DNA of 64,000 nucleotides, from contig OX422218.1 in the NCBI GenBank assembly GCA_949130495.1, forward strand, positions 43,284,651-43,348,650, given 5' to 3'. Below the pieces are notes generated by a model, which worked only from the letters and a program-made list of their open reading frames with translations, ran no database searches and was not told the origin of the DNA. Shown here one piece after another: positions 22,627 through 35,795 of the stretch (within the stretch, counting starts at the first letter, position 1; every line of letters begins with the position of its first letter). This stretch comes from Sambucus nigra. Its lineage: Eukaryota > Streptophyta > Magnoliopsida > Dipsacales > Adoxaceae. A program made the translations under genes and the position numbers.

Positions 22627-23104
22627 ATGTCCAGCCACAGGTACGCCAGGCTTGACTCATTCTAGGGATTCGTTGTTGCACCATATGTGGATGTTACGGG
22701 AGTTTGATAGGCGCCTCGTTCTTTTCATTTCTAGTGTAGAGATTTCCCCATAAGTTACTCGAGCATGTCGCTCACTGTTCTGTTCAGTACTTATGTCAGA
22801 CTTGTTGAGATTTATTACTTGTCTTTACTTTTGTTGGATTTGAGCCGATGGTTTATTCGGTCAATTATTTAGATCTGAATGGTTGATTTCAGTTAATTGC
22901 GATTGTTTAAATTATTTTATTTCCGCATGAGTATTTCATTAAATCAATGAAAGATAAAACTTGGCACCAGTCTAATTTTCTCACTTAGGTAATTAGTAAT
23001 TAAAAAGGTGATAGTGATGCCAAGAATGAACAAACTGAGAAACCTGTTCTAATTTAATTTAGGATTGATCACCCAGGGTTAATTAGGCGGGGTGTCACAT
23101 CAAT

Positions 23105-24530
23105 ATGTCCTGTACATATTTCATTTGTTATTAGCTGGGGATGAGTCCTATTTTATTAGTTATGAGGGAGGATAACGCTTTAATGGGAGACTCGTGGTTC
23201 CATTGGATGAGGAATTGAGATAGGTATTAATGTCAGATTAGCACATGTCAAGGTTTACGATACGCCCCAATGGGTATAAGATGTAACAAGATATACGTAG
23301 GTAGTATTTGTTGTTGGGGATGAAGTGAGACATAGTAGAGTTCGTCTTAAAATTGTGATACTTTCCAGTTAGTGAAGGTAGACCACTAGAGATTGACCCG
23401 GATGATGCAATCACTCGAGATTCTAGTGTGGTAGTGGGAGAGTATCTCCATAGATTTCATTATCTGGTTATCGATATCACATCAAGGTTACTACTTCTTC
23501 TGGGCAATAGTGGATATTTTGACTAAGGTGGCCTATTTTTTATCGGTTCGTATGGGTTTTGAGAAGGGAATATGCGCAATTGTTTATTGCGAAGAAAATG
23601 TGGTTGCACGGTGTTTCGATTAATATTGTGTCAGATTAGGACAAGATTTTAGTGTCCCACTTCTGGCAGAGCCTCCAGGAGACCATGGGCACAATTTTAT
23701 GGTGAGTACATCGTACCAACCAGAGACAGATGGGAAAATGGAGCTAGTTAATCAGATGCTTTAGGATATGCTAAGAATGTGCTACTTAACTTCAGGGGAG
23801 TATGAGAGCAGTATCTTCCATTGGTGGAGTCTGGGTATAGCAACTTCTACTAGTTCACCATGGACATGGCACCATTTTAGGCACTGTATTGTAGGCCTTG
23901 TCGTTTTCCCACTTGTTGGTTAGAGGAGGTGGACAACAAGTTATTGGGGCCAAGATGCTTCATTACATTACGACCAAGATTGAATTGATTCAAAGGCGCA
24001 TACGTATAGCTTATGGAAGGAAAAAGAGTTACGCAAATAAGGATAGGAGGCACAAAGAGATATAGGTTTATGACCAAGTTTTGGTACGTGTGTCTCTTAT
24101 TAAAAGTGTTACGAGGTTTTGTAAGAAGGGGAAGCTATCACCAAGATATATAGGACCATTTATGATTATCGAGATGTTGGGACTACTGGCGTATATCTAG
24201 GACTACCAAAAAACTTACATAGGATTCACAACGTGTTCCACGTGTCATCCCTGAAGAGGTACCGGAGTAGCGATTAATACTTTTGGCATTTTCCATTTGA
24301 GGAAATAGAGTTGCAATCAGATATCTCATATGAGGACTGGTGATGATAGTTGATCGTAGTGAGCGTAGGATGAGATAACATGGTACCCTTGGTTCAACAT
24401 CAGTGGGGGCATCACAATGTTGACGAGTGGATGTGGGAGCCGGAGAATGACATGCATGAGAAGTATCTAGAGTTATTCACCACAGTTATGTCCCATTTCA
24501 TAGGGAAAAATTTCTTTATAAGGGGGGAAG
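23105..24530 (+). pseudogene. Element B integrase and chromodomain remnant
   Basis: This continues element B pol after the solo LTR: a GRLVVPLDEELR-like start, TCQLVKVDH-like residues near 23370, a VSD-like core near 23630, QPETDGK near 23720, then TMDMAPF and CRPCRFPTCWLEE near 23870. At 24380-24490 an open stretch gives VPLVQHQWGHHNVDEW and EPENDMHEKYLELF, an almost complete chromodomain. That places B in the Tekay/Del chromoviruses and shows what A has lost. Stops and frame changes are scattered through the rest. Confidence 0.85.
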
Positions 24531-24532
24531 TA
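24521..24532 (+). other. Polypurine tract, element B
   Basis: AGGGGGGAAG directly before the 3' LTR, matching the tracts of A and C. Confidence 0.85.
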
Positions 24533-25766
24533 TATAACACATCATATTTTTTATTATTAAATATTTAATTAATTCTATTATTTTAAATTACTAGTCTGAG
24601 GTAATTTTGAAAATTAATTATTAGTTGGATATTAAAACATTAATCGGGAGAGATAATGATTAATGTTAATGCAATATAATTACTAAGTGAATAGTAAATA
24701 ATGATTTCATATCATAGCAAGTGATAGTGAAGTGACAGTGTTATACTTTAACGAAGGCCCTTTTGGACAGAATCGGGCCCGCACATTAAACCTTGTTTTA
24801 AGAGTTAGAGGAACCCACAAATCAAATTCTAAGCCCTAGAAATTGATAGAAGAGAGAAGAAAGAAAAGTAGGGAACTTTAGAGGACAATTCAAGAGGAAA
24901 TTATGAGTACCATTGTCAAATACAATATCTAAAACACACCGTACGAATCAAAAAAGTCAACTAACTAACTTGCTTCTATTTGAATTTAAAAAACTCTTGC
25001 GCATATCATAGTAGGTGTAGACAAACTCGATTTTGGTGAGGATTGTCACATGAAAAATGGGTTTTCGGGATCTGGACATTAAATGTAGAATTAATGTTCA
25101 ATTAATGTTGAAATACAACCATATGTTGTTGGAATATGATTTAAAGTTGAAACCCATTAATTAATTTCATTTAATTTGGGTTATGGAATCAAATTGAGTG
25201 AGAGGATTTAATAAAACTGAGAAAACTCAATTCGTGAAATAATGAATTTTGATGAAAAGTCAATGATAATTATGGGTTCAAATTGTGGTTATAACCTACT
25301 TTGATGTGTCAAGAACATTGGGTATGCTTGGGGTAAGATTTGGGAAGAATCCATGGAGTTTTGGGTGAACGACAATGGAAGTATTGAACGATCGATCGAT
25401 GATCCCAGTTTCCAGGCGCTTTCTTATATTTTTATATGGACTAAAATTCTTTAGGATTAGTTTACGGCTACTTAGTTAGAGAAAAATGAGTGGAAACTTA
25501 CTACCTAGGGATTATGTTTAGGTACATACGGGTTTACAAAAGTGTGCAATGGTAAGTAACCTATGAAACAAATAATGTAAAATAAATTCATGAATATATA
25601 ACTACATGCCGATTGGGTGAGTCCGTGTATTTTAGCAAGGTCAATCTACGTTTATTATTTAATGGATGTGAAATTAAATAAATTTAGAGTCGGGAAAATA
25701 GACTCGGGGATTATGGGCCAGTACTATGGAGTTTAGCCAGGTGTTAGCAAGATTTATTAAATTATG
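24533..25766 (+). mobile_element. Element B: 3' LTR, truncated
   Basis: It starts TATAACACATC (TG mutated to TA) after the polypurine tract and follows the same course as the B' LTR. It contains an overlapping CGATCGATCGAT palindrome (25388-25400) and the GACTCGGGG...GGGCCA block. Similarity stops at the AC microsatellite, so the distal half is missing or diverged. Confidence 0.75.
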
Positions 25767-25773
25767 TACACAC

Positions 25774-25821
<48 letters not shown>
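25767..25821. repeat. (AC)n then (TA)n microsatellite
   Basis: About 40 bp of AC repeats with one G interruption, then about 16 bp of TA, at the truncation point of the B 3' LTR. Confidence 0.95.
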
Positions 25822-27464
25822 GCCTGAAGGCACGCTGATAATCAGAAAATGGCAAAAAATATCAAAGTACGTAATTGCAGACGTGGGTGCATATCAAACC
25901 ATCAGATATAAATGTGTCTATGCCGATGGTATGATGGAAAGAATACTCTATGCAATTTATTCAATATCTAACATTAGTCAATGTGATAGGAAATTAGTTT
26001 ATTCTGGAATAGTGTCAATATAAGATACGGTAAGAAATATTGATAGTATTATCAAATCCATCTAATATATAGAAATATATGAATTATGCTCTTCCCACTT
26101 CACATAAATACATCACAGGTCCAAAACACTTTTACTGGCACATTAAGAAGGTTATGATTCACTAAATGTAGTGTGTGCGCGTGCCATCAACATGGTGTTA
26201 ATCTTCTTCCAACTATTTTTGCACTTATGTTAATCTTCTTCTAAGGACAAACCATGACTAACTTAGTAATATACCAATTGAACTAATAAAATAAAAGTAA
26301 CTATATAAGAAGAAGAAAAAAGAGTACCTCTCATAAAAAAAATTCTTCAGATGGCATTCTAGACCTCTCACACTCCATAATAAACACTAACTTATTGATA
26401 TCAACAAATCAACATTCTATCCACAAACATCACCATCTCTTCTGCCCTCAACCACCTTGAAACCCTTAAAACTATAACCACAAATAGGACATGACAAAAA
26501 CATATTGATCTAATTCACCAAGTCAAAATGTTGAATACAACAGATGAAAATAATGACTTTACTCTGTTTAGAAATGACTTTTGCTCTATTTAGAAAACAA
26601 CATACGAAAAGTTATTTGAAAAACTTGATTTGAGAGACATCATATAAATAAACTTTCAGCCACAAGTTTGTGATAAAAATCGATGAGAAAAGTATCTTTA
26701 TTATTTAATAAAATCAATGAAGATATGTTACTTAAAACACGAATAAGTTTCATATTTCTTTAATAAAAAAAGGAGATGGAAATTTAGTAGAACCTATAAT
26801 TATTAGGTCTAATAAAAGAACCACAATCCATATAGCGAGTGGCTCATATACTTATCTAAGCTACAAACACCTTTAAAACTGAACTTGCAAACTAAATTCA
26901 ACAGTGAGGTAAACTAACAAAGAAAAGGAGAAAGTGATCGTAAAATAACACATAATACTTCACTTCTTCCCATTCATAGTGGTGGACTTCCTTATTTCTT
27001 CTCATGTTGCACTTCTCTACCAGGCAGAAAAACACCAGTAAGTGAAAACAATACCACCCAAAGGATAATCTTTACATGACTTCATCTAAAAATCTCAAAA
27101 ATTGCCCCTAAACAAAAAAATCACTAAGGGTTTTCGTTATTCATAAGATTTCACTGCAAAGAGAGGAGAATGCATGAATTTGGACTATCATATTAGCACA
27201 AGAAATAATAACGATTACAAAAATTCACCTTAAATTCAAACACTGACATTAAAAAAATTCTTACCATTATGTCCAAAATCCACCATGATACCTAGGAGTA
27301 AAAATCATGAAAGAAAACCCCAAGAGATCGGATGAAACACGAAATAAATTTAATATCACGAAGCATCACATTCGATTAAGTGATTTAGTTTCATTTCTTC
27401 AAGTAATAACTCTTCAATTAATTTTATGAAAGCTTCATTTACACTCACTCCAAAAGAATAATAT
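25822..27464. other. AT-rich spacer, nothing recognised
   Basis: I see no LTR, coding or RNA feature. The 67-codon open frame at 25820-26023 starts inside the microsatellite and matches no family I know. The stretch ends exactly at the TG of LTR C1. Confidence 0.5.
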
Positions 27465-28134
27465 TGTAATACCCCGTATTTTATAAGACCTAAATAATTA
27501 CGTGATTTATTATTATTATGGGATTAATTAAATTACATATGTGAGAATTAATTATTAATCCGAATTTAAATTGAATATTTACTAGCGTGACGAGAAGTTA
27601 GTAACTATTAATATTACTGTGAGAATAAGTAATATGGAATGGCGATTTTATATAATTTGTCGTGATTAAGAAATGCGATTGTTTGGTATAGTAAGTTGGG
27701 ACGCGCGTGTGAGTCGTGTCATAAGTGAAGTAATAAAGTAAATTATTTTTAAGTAACTTTTATGATCCTTTCGAGTGCGCCGTTGAGTCCGGAGGGGTTG
27801 AGATAGTCAAAAAACTCTACCCGGGTATTTTATTTGGACTCCGGGACATTTTTAGGCCAAGCCGGCACCCGGTAGGGGTAGTTTTGTTATTTAGATTTTT
27901 GGAGGAATTAAATGGATGAAAATTAGAGGAATAATATATCATCTAATTGGTGACAATTAGGGTTCGGTTAAACCAAAATCACGAGAGAGCCACAGTGGGT
28001 GAGGGAGAGCAAATTCCAAAGGAGGAGAAGCCATTTTCACCTCCTTGCACAACCACCACCACCATCGTGTAGATCGGAACGCGAGGAACGCTTCCATACC
28101 AGCAACACCAACATATCAGGACTTCGAAATCGAG

Positions 28135-29995
28135 GCAACTGTTATTTCTTTCTTTTATTATAGATAATTATGATCATGTTAGTCTAGGTTAATATACATT
28201 GTGATGAAAATTAATTTGGGTGAAATTGGAGAACTAGATCATTAATTCGGGCTGATTTGATAAGGATTTGGAATACCGTATGTAGAGAGGATGATGCCTA
28301 TGAAATTTGGATGATCTCTGTGAACAAACCTGGGTTTAATTTGAAGTTATGCATATTAATTCAAGAACTAGGGTTCTTGATAATAAAATTAGGGATTCTG
28401 AATTATATGGATGATTGGTGAGGATTTAAAGATGTTAAGTTATGGGAAATCACATATTCATGTTAGAAAAAGGTTTGGTATTGATTGATGGAAGTTTGGG
28501 CTTGATCTTTAGAGGTTTTACGACTAAAAATGGTGGAAAAACACTGAATGTGGAGGTAGGGGACGAAACCGCCCAGGTTGGGCGAAGTCATTAGTGCGAG
28601 ATAAGTTGTCGCCCGAAGTCGTTCGAGCGACATGTTGTAGTCGTTTGAGTGAGATCCATTCTAGTTCGAGCGAGATTTCTAATTTTAGGAAATTTCCTAT
28701 TTTGCCCCTATGTTGGTAAATGGTCAATTTGAGTGAGGAAAACTAGTGTTCGATGAACCCCAAATAGTGTAGAATTATTGGGAGTTATTTAGGGGTAATG
28801 ATTTCAAATATTCGGGACGGTGAGATTACCTTGGATATTACAAAAGAGTGATAATCGTTACTGTAAATGCGTCGAGAGTATTAAGTGATAAATACTTACG
28901 AAATTAATTCCAAAGAAATGGAACTTATAATAATAAAAGTTACTGATTATGGTTGGGACTTCTTATGATTTTGTATTAAGGATTTTTTGGTGACATATTA
29001 TCCTTAGAAATATATTACGGGAGAGGGAATATCGTAAATTAAAATACGTGGATAGTATTTAGTGATAACAATATTACGTATGGAATATGACACCTGGTTG
29101 TGTATACTGTTTGATTGGATGGGTTGTGTGAATACCTATTACTTGCTAGTATTATGTGTATGACATACCTAGATTCTTTCTATCACGGGAGGTGGTGTAG
29201 AGATAGTCTTATCCTGAGGGGATTTTGACTTGTTTCTTAGAACATAGTACTGTGAAGACTTACTTGTGAGTGGGTAAGTTGCTAACTATAGGAACATAGG
29301 TATGTGCGTCACCCATAGGTATGTGAGCTATGCTCCCCTCCATTATGTGTGTTTTTTATATATGGTTCGTGGGAGACTTCCGAACCGATAGTCCTTGTTA
29401 GAGTACGAGATGTACCGAGACATGATAACAGAGTATGCAATGCCCTACAGGTATTGCCTTGGGGTGATGTGTTAGTATATATATAATGAGTGGTGGATAT
29501 TTATATATACTTCTGTTATACTTACAATGTGATATTTGTAGGCTATTAAGATTAGTTTAATGCATATATATAATATTGAAAGATATATGTATGTATGCTT
29601 TTGGTATATCTAAAATGAGAAAATATCAGATAACTAAGATAATGAAATCTTCAGTAATGTAAATAATGAATAATTAACTTTAGTGTGATAACACTTAATT
29701 AAAATGATAAACACTGAGATCAAATGCGGAATATTACTATGAGGGATATCCAGTAGGAAAAGTCTTTTCCTAGTAAGAGTGTGTCAGATAGATAGGTGGG
29801 GTTAGATGTATGTTAGGCGTGCACACTAGTCGAGAGGTGAGAATCTCATGTGAGAGTTCGAACTGACATGCATATAATACTTGCTCTAATGCCGTTTTAA
29901 ATACTTGCTAAAACAAATATTTTCACACATCGGGCTCTGACCCGTCTGTTGCATTTCTTCTCTATTTTTCTATATATATATATGTATTAGTATAG
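28135..29995 (+). other. Candidate LTR intron, C first LTR
   Basis: Donor CGAG then GCAACT at 28131-28140, one base off the GCAAGT seen in the second LTR. Branch consensus CTGAC at 29937-29941, inside a CGGG-CTCTGA-CCCG hairpin (29931-29944). A C/T-rich tract (CATTTCTTCTCTATTTTTC) precedes the acceptor AG at 29995. Confidence 0.33.
28600..28680. repeat. TTCGAGCGA-type repeats in C first LTR
   Basis: Units such as CGTTCGAGCGAC, CGTTTGAGTGAG and GTTCGAGCGAG recur within 80 bp. They are imperfect palindromes related to the TCGTTCGAACGA units of A, at the same LTR position. Confidence 0.7.
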
Positions 29996-30507
29996 GTGAC
30001 CAGCCACAGGAACACTAGTTTTAGATACTTGGATGTTTTTCCAAGCTGTAGTTGTTGTGGAAGTTGCAGGTTATTTGAGATAGACACTTCTCTCATTTCT
30101 TTCAATTCCTAGTTTAGATGTTTCAGTTTGGGCATGTGTCGCCCATTCTCATTAGCAGAGTTGTACTCAGTTTACTTTGTAGTTCTTCTCTGTTGGTTTG
30201 AGTATTTATTATGGTTTGGTTTGTAATTGTAAACTAGAAGGTTTTATCCAGTCTTATCTATTCAGGATTTGATTCAGTCAACATTTAATTCTTGTGTATG
30301 GTTTATAATTACATGTTCAGAATCTATTAAATTAATTGGGTTAAAGTTTAATTGGAAAATGTTTTGACACTAGCTTAAGTAAATGTTAGGTAATTAATTG
30401 GATTTAAGTTTTCGACAGTGATACTAAGAATGAACCAACCCAACTTTTTGTTTTAAATTTTATAAAGGAATTATCACCCGATATTTAATCGGGCGGGGTT
30501 TCACAGG

Positions 30508-30519
30508 TGGTATCAGAGC
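30508..30519 (+). other. Primer binding site, element C
   Basis: TGGTATCAGAGC, complementary to the 3' end of initiator tRNA-Met, two bases after the LTR. Confidence 0.92.
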
Positions 30520-32033
30520 ATCAGGTTTTAGTGTCCTTTAGTATCTGTATGGCTTATTACGTTTCAGCTTAGCGTTCTTTAATGTAGAGCCTTATTCTAG
30601 GATTATTGTATTCCACTGTGAATGCGATTTGCGCTCTCCTGCGATTTAGTTTAGTGAAGTCAATTCATATGCGAGAGTGATTGGACTTCGTACTCCGAGC
30701 AATATGGGACGACTAGCGAAGGCCGTTAGCGGGACTGCGGGAGGAGATAAAACGATTGGAAGTTGTGAAGCATTCGGGGAACAAGGATCGCGGTAGAAGT
30801 CACCAACAGTAATATCTAAGTATAATGGGCCAATGGAGGGAGCTAATTCAAAGGCGATAATGTAAAGTAGAGTGCATAGACACTCAAAATTTTAAATTCA
30901 TAAGAAATATTTTTTTCTAGCTCTAAGAACAACAAAGAGTAAAAATAGTTAATCACACCGAGATATTGGTTCAGGTTGACCATTAAATTTTTCCATCTTC
31001 TCGTCAAACAGAGATATGGAAGAGATGTTGAACTTATCACCAGTAGGTCTGGTAGAGACCGATCGTAAAGGATGAGTTAACTTGGTAAGCTAACATCGTG
31101 ACTGAAGTAGAAGTCACGGAAGGTAAAAAGCGTCCGTAAGTTGAAAATGGACACGTGGGTAGAATGCCCTAGCGTGAATGGGGGGTGTGAATTAGGTGAC
31201 TAGTGTCAATGTCATCAAAGTATATGTTTACTAGAGTATGTCAACGCCTCAGAAGAAAGGGAGCCAGTCGAGTTGTGATACCTAGCCGAAGGGCAAGGTT
31301 GAACTCAATAGTGTTAGTAGAACATCACCAGAAAGTATACCCAGTGAGGGGAAACCTGTTGAAATGATATTATTAAAACATAACGTAATAGGGATGGATT
31401 CAGTCAAGACCAGCGGGTCGATCATATGTTCCATATTCCCTGTAGAACGCAAGGAAAAATGAAAATAGCAACTAGGAGTTAAAATGCCAAGTCCGAGAGA
31501 AGGACATCCCAACAAGGCCAGGAGGACCAGTGAAAGGGAAATTACCCTGTATGTAGAGATAAGGGTTACCAGTATTGAATCTGTTCACATGAGAACTGTA
31601 ATTGATAGTATCGGGAATAATAAACCATGCCTATAAGGCATAACAGTTGGAGAAGTGAAATATCCAGTGTAGAAATTGGGTCAGGAGAAATGGAACCAGA
31701 AATTAATAACCCCAGAGTAGTAGGTCTTGGGAGGACCAACGTAGTCCTCAATAACTGTAGCATAATGTATTCTGGGGTGAACGGGGCCCAAGAAATAAAG
31801 GAAAGGCCAGTAAGGACATATTTGAGGCCTAGAGGTATGGGGCCAATGTATCGATGACGGGCGGGTGAACCACAAACCAGAATAATTTACCCACCAAAAA
31901 GGAAGGGAAAATCTAATGAATGGAATCCTAAAGGGATAATGATTATAAATAATTACGGGTCGCAAAATGTGCGTACGGGGACCCTACGATCAGGATAGAC
32001 TGATGGAGTTTTGTTTCATCCTTGTGAATAAAT
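30520..32033 (+). pseudogene. Element C leader and decayed gag
   Basis: A leader shared with A and D (for example CGTTCTTTAATGTAGAGCC) is followed near 30700 by MGRLAKAVSG-like text, which parallels the A gag start, and near 30820 by a KYNGPMEGAN-like remnant of the capsid N-terminus. Stops are frequent. No knuckle is clear, although a QQGQEDQ-like piece near 31500 resembles the spacer before the A knuckles. It is broken off by element E. Confidence 0.55.
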
Positions 32034-33462
32034 TGTAACAACCCGCGTAATTTTTGGGGTAATTTCGAAATAAAGAGGAAAAATAAATTTTGAGATAAAT
32101 TATTTTTATTGCTCAAATATGTTGGTTATTATTTTTAAAGGCGAGAATTTCAAACGATTTCGAAATCGGAAGTAAAATGGAGATTTAATTGAATGTTTAT
32201 TATTTAGAAGAGTCCTCAAAACATAAAACTCTCTAAAAGTTCTCAAAACATAAAATGCTATAGTAAAAAGAATATTTTTAGAAATCCGACCGTTCGATCA
32301 AGCTGAATTTTTGTCAGCAGTCCTGTCTCGCCGTTCGCTACAACATTTAAAAAATTTGATCGATTCCAATGGTCCGATCATCCGGAATAAAAAATTTTAG
32401 TGTTTGTATCTCATTAGAACTCTTTTCTTAATCAAACTCTTAATCATTTATATATCAACAAATTCGTGGCTTTTGTTTTCAAATCACTTTTTCTCAAACT
32501 TTTCAACCAGAAGACCTCTCCAAAATTACTCCCTTTCATATACAAACCATAACCCCAAACTTATTCAAGATTTCAACCTTAGATTAGAAGGCTTATTTGG
32601 TGTTTTCTCGAGTTTGGGCTAGAACGAGATTGGATTATTTTTGCGAGAGGAGCGTGATGGTGTGCTTAGATTTTGAGGCTGAAATCATTATGTGATGATT
32701 TTGAGGTATGGGGTTTTACACAATATGCTCCTAAATCTCGCGAGTGTTTATTCTGTTGAATTCTTCTTAATTGAACACGTATTTTGAATTATTAAATTCA
32801 TTGAAATCTAGAAAAATAATTGTTGGAACTATTTTGATTCATGTGGTATTATTCATGTTGTTGTTGAGCACGTTGTCATGAGATTTTAATACGGCACGGA
32901 CGTTGGGCACCCGCCAAAATTCCTGCTTCCAAGGGCTATGACTTGATAAAGCATACGCGGATGGGGTGAGACCTGGTGACCCGGTTAATGTGTTGTTGAG
33001 AAATTTATTGATAAAATGCTATTGAGATTTGCATTTGATTTGAATATTCGTATTCGTATTGTGATGTTTTATTCAACGCTAACATATTATTGTTGAGCAT
33101 CTTTCCTATCGTATTGTGTACTTCACCATATTTTCTTTTAGTGGCCGGTTAGCGTGGATTTTGGGCGCTTTGGATTTGATTGGGATGATTTATAGCGAGG
33201 ATTATTTTGGGAAGAATTTTAATACAATAAGAGAAGACTTGTATTCATTTATTTTTTGACGTATAGAGCATTAGAGATTTAATTTAGTTGTTGTACTTTA
33301 TTCGAAAGACTTGGTATTTATTTGAAGAGATTTGAGATTAGTGGATTCTCTTATTTTTATTGTGGCTTTTAGATGCTCTATACCTTCTTATATTGTGGTT
33401 TTGGTTAGTTTTATCGATGAGTAGCGCTCCGTTCGGTCTCCCCGGACGGGCGGGGTGTCACA
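32034..33462 (+). repeat. Element E 5' LTR
   Basis: TGTAACAACCCGCG to GGGGTGTCACA. A GAG then GTATGG donor-like site (32703-32711) and a TTCTTTTAG acceptor-like site (33141) with GCTAAC upstream (33078-33083) suggest an arrangement similar to the other LTRs, but without a palindrome cluster. Confidence 0.95.
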
Positions 33463-33465
33463 GAA

Positions 33466-33478
33466 TGGTATCAGAGCC
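33466..33478 (+). other. Primer binding site, element E
   Basis: TGGTATCAGAGCC, three bases after the 5' LTR. One base longer in match to initiator tRNA-Met usage than the sites of A, C and D. Confidence 0.9.
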
Positions 33479-33694
33479 TAGGTATACGACCACCCTCGGG
33501 TCTTGGGTTTTTGGGTCTGTTGCGCTTTTGTGGCGCGTATTTTGGAGATAGAAATTTTAGAGTATCGTTTCGTATTAATCATCTAGATTAGATGTGAGGA
33601 AATTATTTTGGAGACGAGTTTATTTTTGGAGATTGTTGGCCTGATTTTTAAGAGTTAGGTATTCGGCGAATTTCGAGGGCGAAATTCCATTGTT

Positions 33695-33704
33695 AGTGGG
33701 GAAG
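33695..33704 (+). other. Polypurine tract, element E
   Basis: AGTGGGGAAG immediately before the 3' LTR. Confidence 0.85.
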
Positions 33705-35132
33705 TGTAACAACCCGCGTAATTTTTGGGGTATTTTCGAAATAAAGAGGAATAATAAATTTTGAGATAAAATTATTTGTATTGCTCAAATATGTTGGTTA
33801 TTATTTTTAAAGGCGAGAATTTCAAACAATTTCGAAATCGGAATTAAAATGGAGATTTAATTGAATTTTTATTATTTAGAAAAGTCCTCACAACATAAAA
33901 CTCTCTAAGAGTCCTCAAAACATAAAACTCTATAGTAAAAATAATATTTTTAGAAATCCGACCGTTAGATCAAGCTGAATTTCAGTCAGCAGTCCTGTCA
34001 CGCCGTTCGCTACAACTTGTTAGAATCTCAAGAGATTCCAATGGTCCGGTCATCCGGAATAAAAAATTTTAGTGTTTGTATCTCATTAGAACTCTTTTCT
34101 TAATCAAACTCTTAATCATTTATATATCAACAAATTCGTGGCTTGGCTTTTCAAATCACTTTTTCTCAAACTTTTCAACCAGAAGATCTCTCCAAAATTA
34201 CTCCCTTTCATATACAAACCATAACCCCAAACTTATTCAAGATTTCAACCTTAGATTAGAAGGCTTATTTGGTGTTTTCTCGAGTTTGGGCTAGAAGGAG
34301 ATTGGATTATTTTTGCGAGAGGAGCGTGATGGTATGTTTTGATTTTGAGGCTGAAATCATTATGTGATGATTTTGAGGTATGGGGTTTTACACAATATGC
34401 TCCTAAATCTCGCGAGTGTTTATTCTGTTGAATTCTTCTTAATTGAACTCGTATTTTGAATTGTTAAATTCATTGAAATCTGGAAAAATAATTGTTGGAA
34501 TTATTTTGATTCATGTGGTATTATTCATGTTGTTGTTGAGCACGTTGTCATGAGATTTTAATATGGCACGGACGTTGGGCACCCGCCAAAATTCCTGCTT
34601 CCAAGGGCTATGACTTGATAAAGCATACGCGGATGGGGTGAGGCCTGGTGACCCGGTTAATGTGCTATTGAGAAATTTATTGATAAAATGCTATTGATAT
34701 TTGCATTTGATTTGAATATTCGTATTCGTATTGTGACGTTTTATTCAAAGCTGACATATTATTGTTGAGCATCTTTCCTGTCGTATTGTGTACTTCCCCA
34801 TATTTTCTTTTAGTGGCAGGTTAGCGAGGATTCTGGGAGCTTTGGATTTGATTGGGATGATTTATAGCGAGGATTATTTTGAGAAGAATTTTAATACAAG
34901 AAGAGAATACTTGTATTCATTTATTTTTTGACGTATAGAGCATTAGAGATTTATTTTAGTTGTTGTACTTTATTCGAGAGACTTGGTATTTATTTTAAGA
35001 GATTTTGAGATTAGTTGTTTCTCTTATTTTATTGGGGGAATTAGATGCTCTATACCTTGTGATTTATGGAATTTATTTAGTTATTCGATAGTAGCGCTCC
35101 GTTCGCTCTCCCTGGGCGGGCGGGGTGTTACA
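33705..35132 (+). repeat. Element E 3' LTR
   Basis: Near-duplicate of 32034-33462, ending GGGGTGTTACA (one substitution in the terminal block). Confidence 0.95.
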
Positions 35133-35795
35133 TAAATGATGAGTTCAAGTGACGGGGGTGTGTCACCACATATGTGAATAGTTAACACTAAGGTTTTGAG
35201 TGTGCATTCGCTTTAGTGGGTACGCTGGCAATAGCAACCTTATTATGTAGGTGACTACCATTTGGTAGCGAGATTTTTCGTGCCACCTGCGGGAAGGAGC
35301 AAGTGTGGACACTAAGAGAAATTTGTATATGGTATTATGTAACGATTCATGATCCTTTGAGTGTTATGATAGTAGAGCACATTATTATTATATTGCATGG
35401 TTACTATTTACCGTGGGTTTGAACAGTAGTAAATTGTGTGATAAGACTATTGTACTAAAAAATTCAAATTTTAAATATATGATTTGGGCGAGGCATCACC
35501 TGAAAGACGGTTGAGCCTGCACATGTGTTGTATTGTATTGTAGGGCTCAGTGAGAATGTTGTCTTACTAAGTTGATCCCGGTGAGCAAGGATGTTTTACC
35601 TATGTGATTCAGGGTATATTGACTTATTGTTGATCGGAGAGATATAGCTCGTAAATTATGTAGTGCTCATAACTCGTGATAGTGAGAGCCTTGCATTTTA
35701 TACTGTCTTTAGTAGCATAAGAGTGGACGAGTAGACTTTTATGATCGTAGATGGGAATTCAGGGATATATGTTCTAGATTAAGGACTTAACGGAT

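Larger units (their letters stand above)
20202..23099 (+). mobile_element. Solo LTR B' (2898 bp) with 5-bp target duplication
   Basis: TGTAACACCCCG at the left and GGGGTGTCACA at the right bound one LTR with no internal region. Flanks are TCAAT at 20197-20201 and TCAAT at 23100-23104, an exact duplication. Pol sequence of element B joins up across it. A solo LTR is the standard product of recombination between the two LTRs of one insertion. It carries the same internal layout as the A, C and D LTRs but is clearly a separate family. Confidence 0.95.
27465..30505 (+). mobile_element. Element C: first LTR (3041 bp)
   Basis: It starts TGTAATACCCCGTATTTTATAAG and ends GGGGTTTCACA, followed by GG and a primer binding site. 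Its partner at 37723-40769 is clearly the same family, with scattered substitutions throughout. The layout matches the A, B' and D LTRs. Confidence 0.95.
32034..35132 (+). mobile_element. Element E: compact non-autonomous LTR retrotransposon
   Basis: Two 1.43-kb LTRs (32034-33462 and 33705-35132) enclose only 242 bp. Target duplication TAAAT is exact (32029-32033 and 35133-35137). The interior has a primer binding site at 33466-33478 and a purine tract at 33695-33704 with almost nothing between. The 3' end of the interior (AATTTCGAGGGCGAAATTCC) resembles the end of gypsy pol genes, so E is probably an internally deleted relative of a full gypsy element that uses its proteins in trans. LTRs differ by scattered substitutions. 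It is far larger than typical TRIM elements because of its LTRs. Confidence 0.93.

Noticed and set aside
25820..26023. 67-codon open frame after the microsatellite
   Set aside because: Short, starts in the TA repeat, with no recognisable motif.
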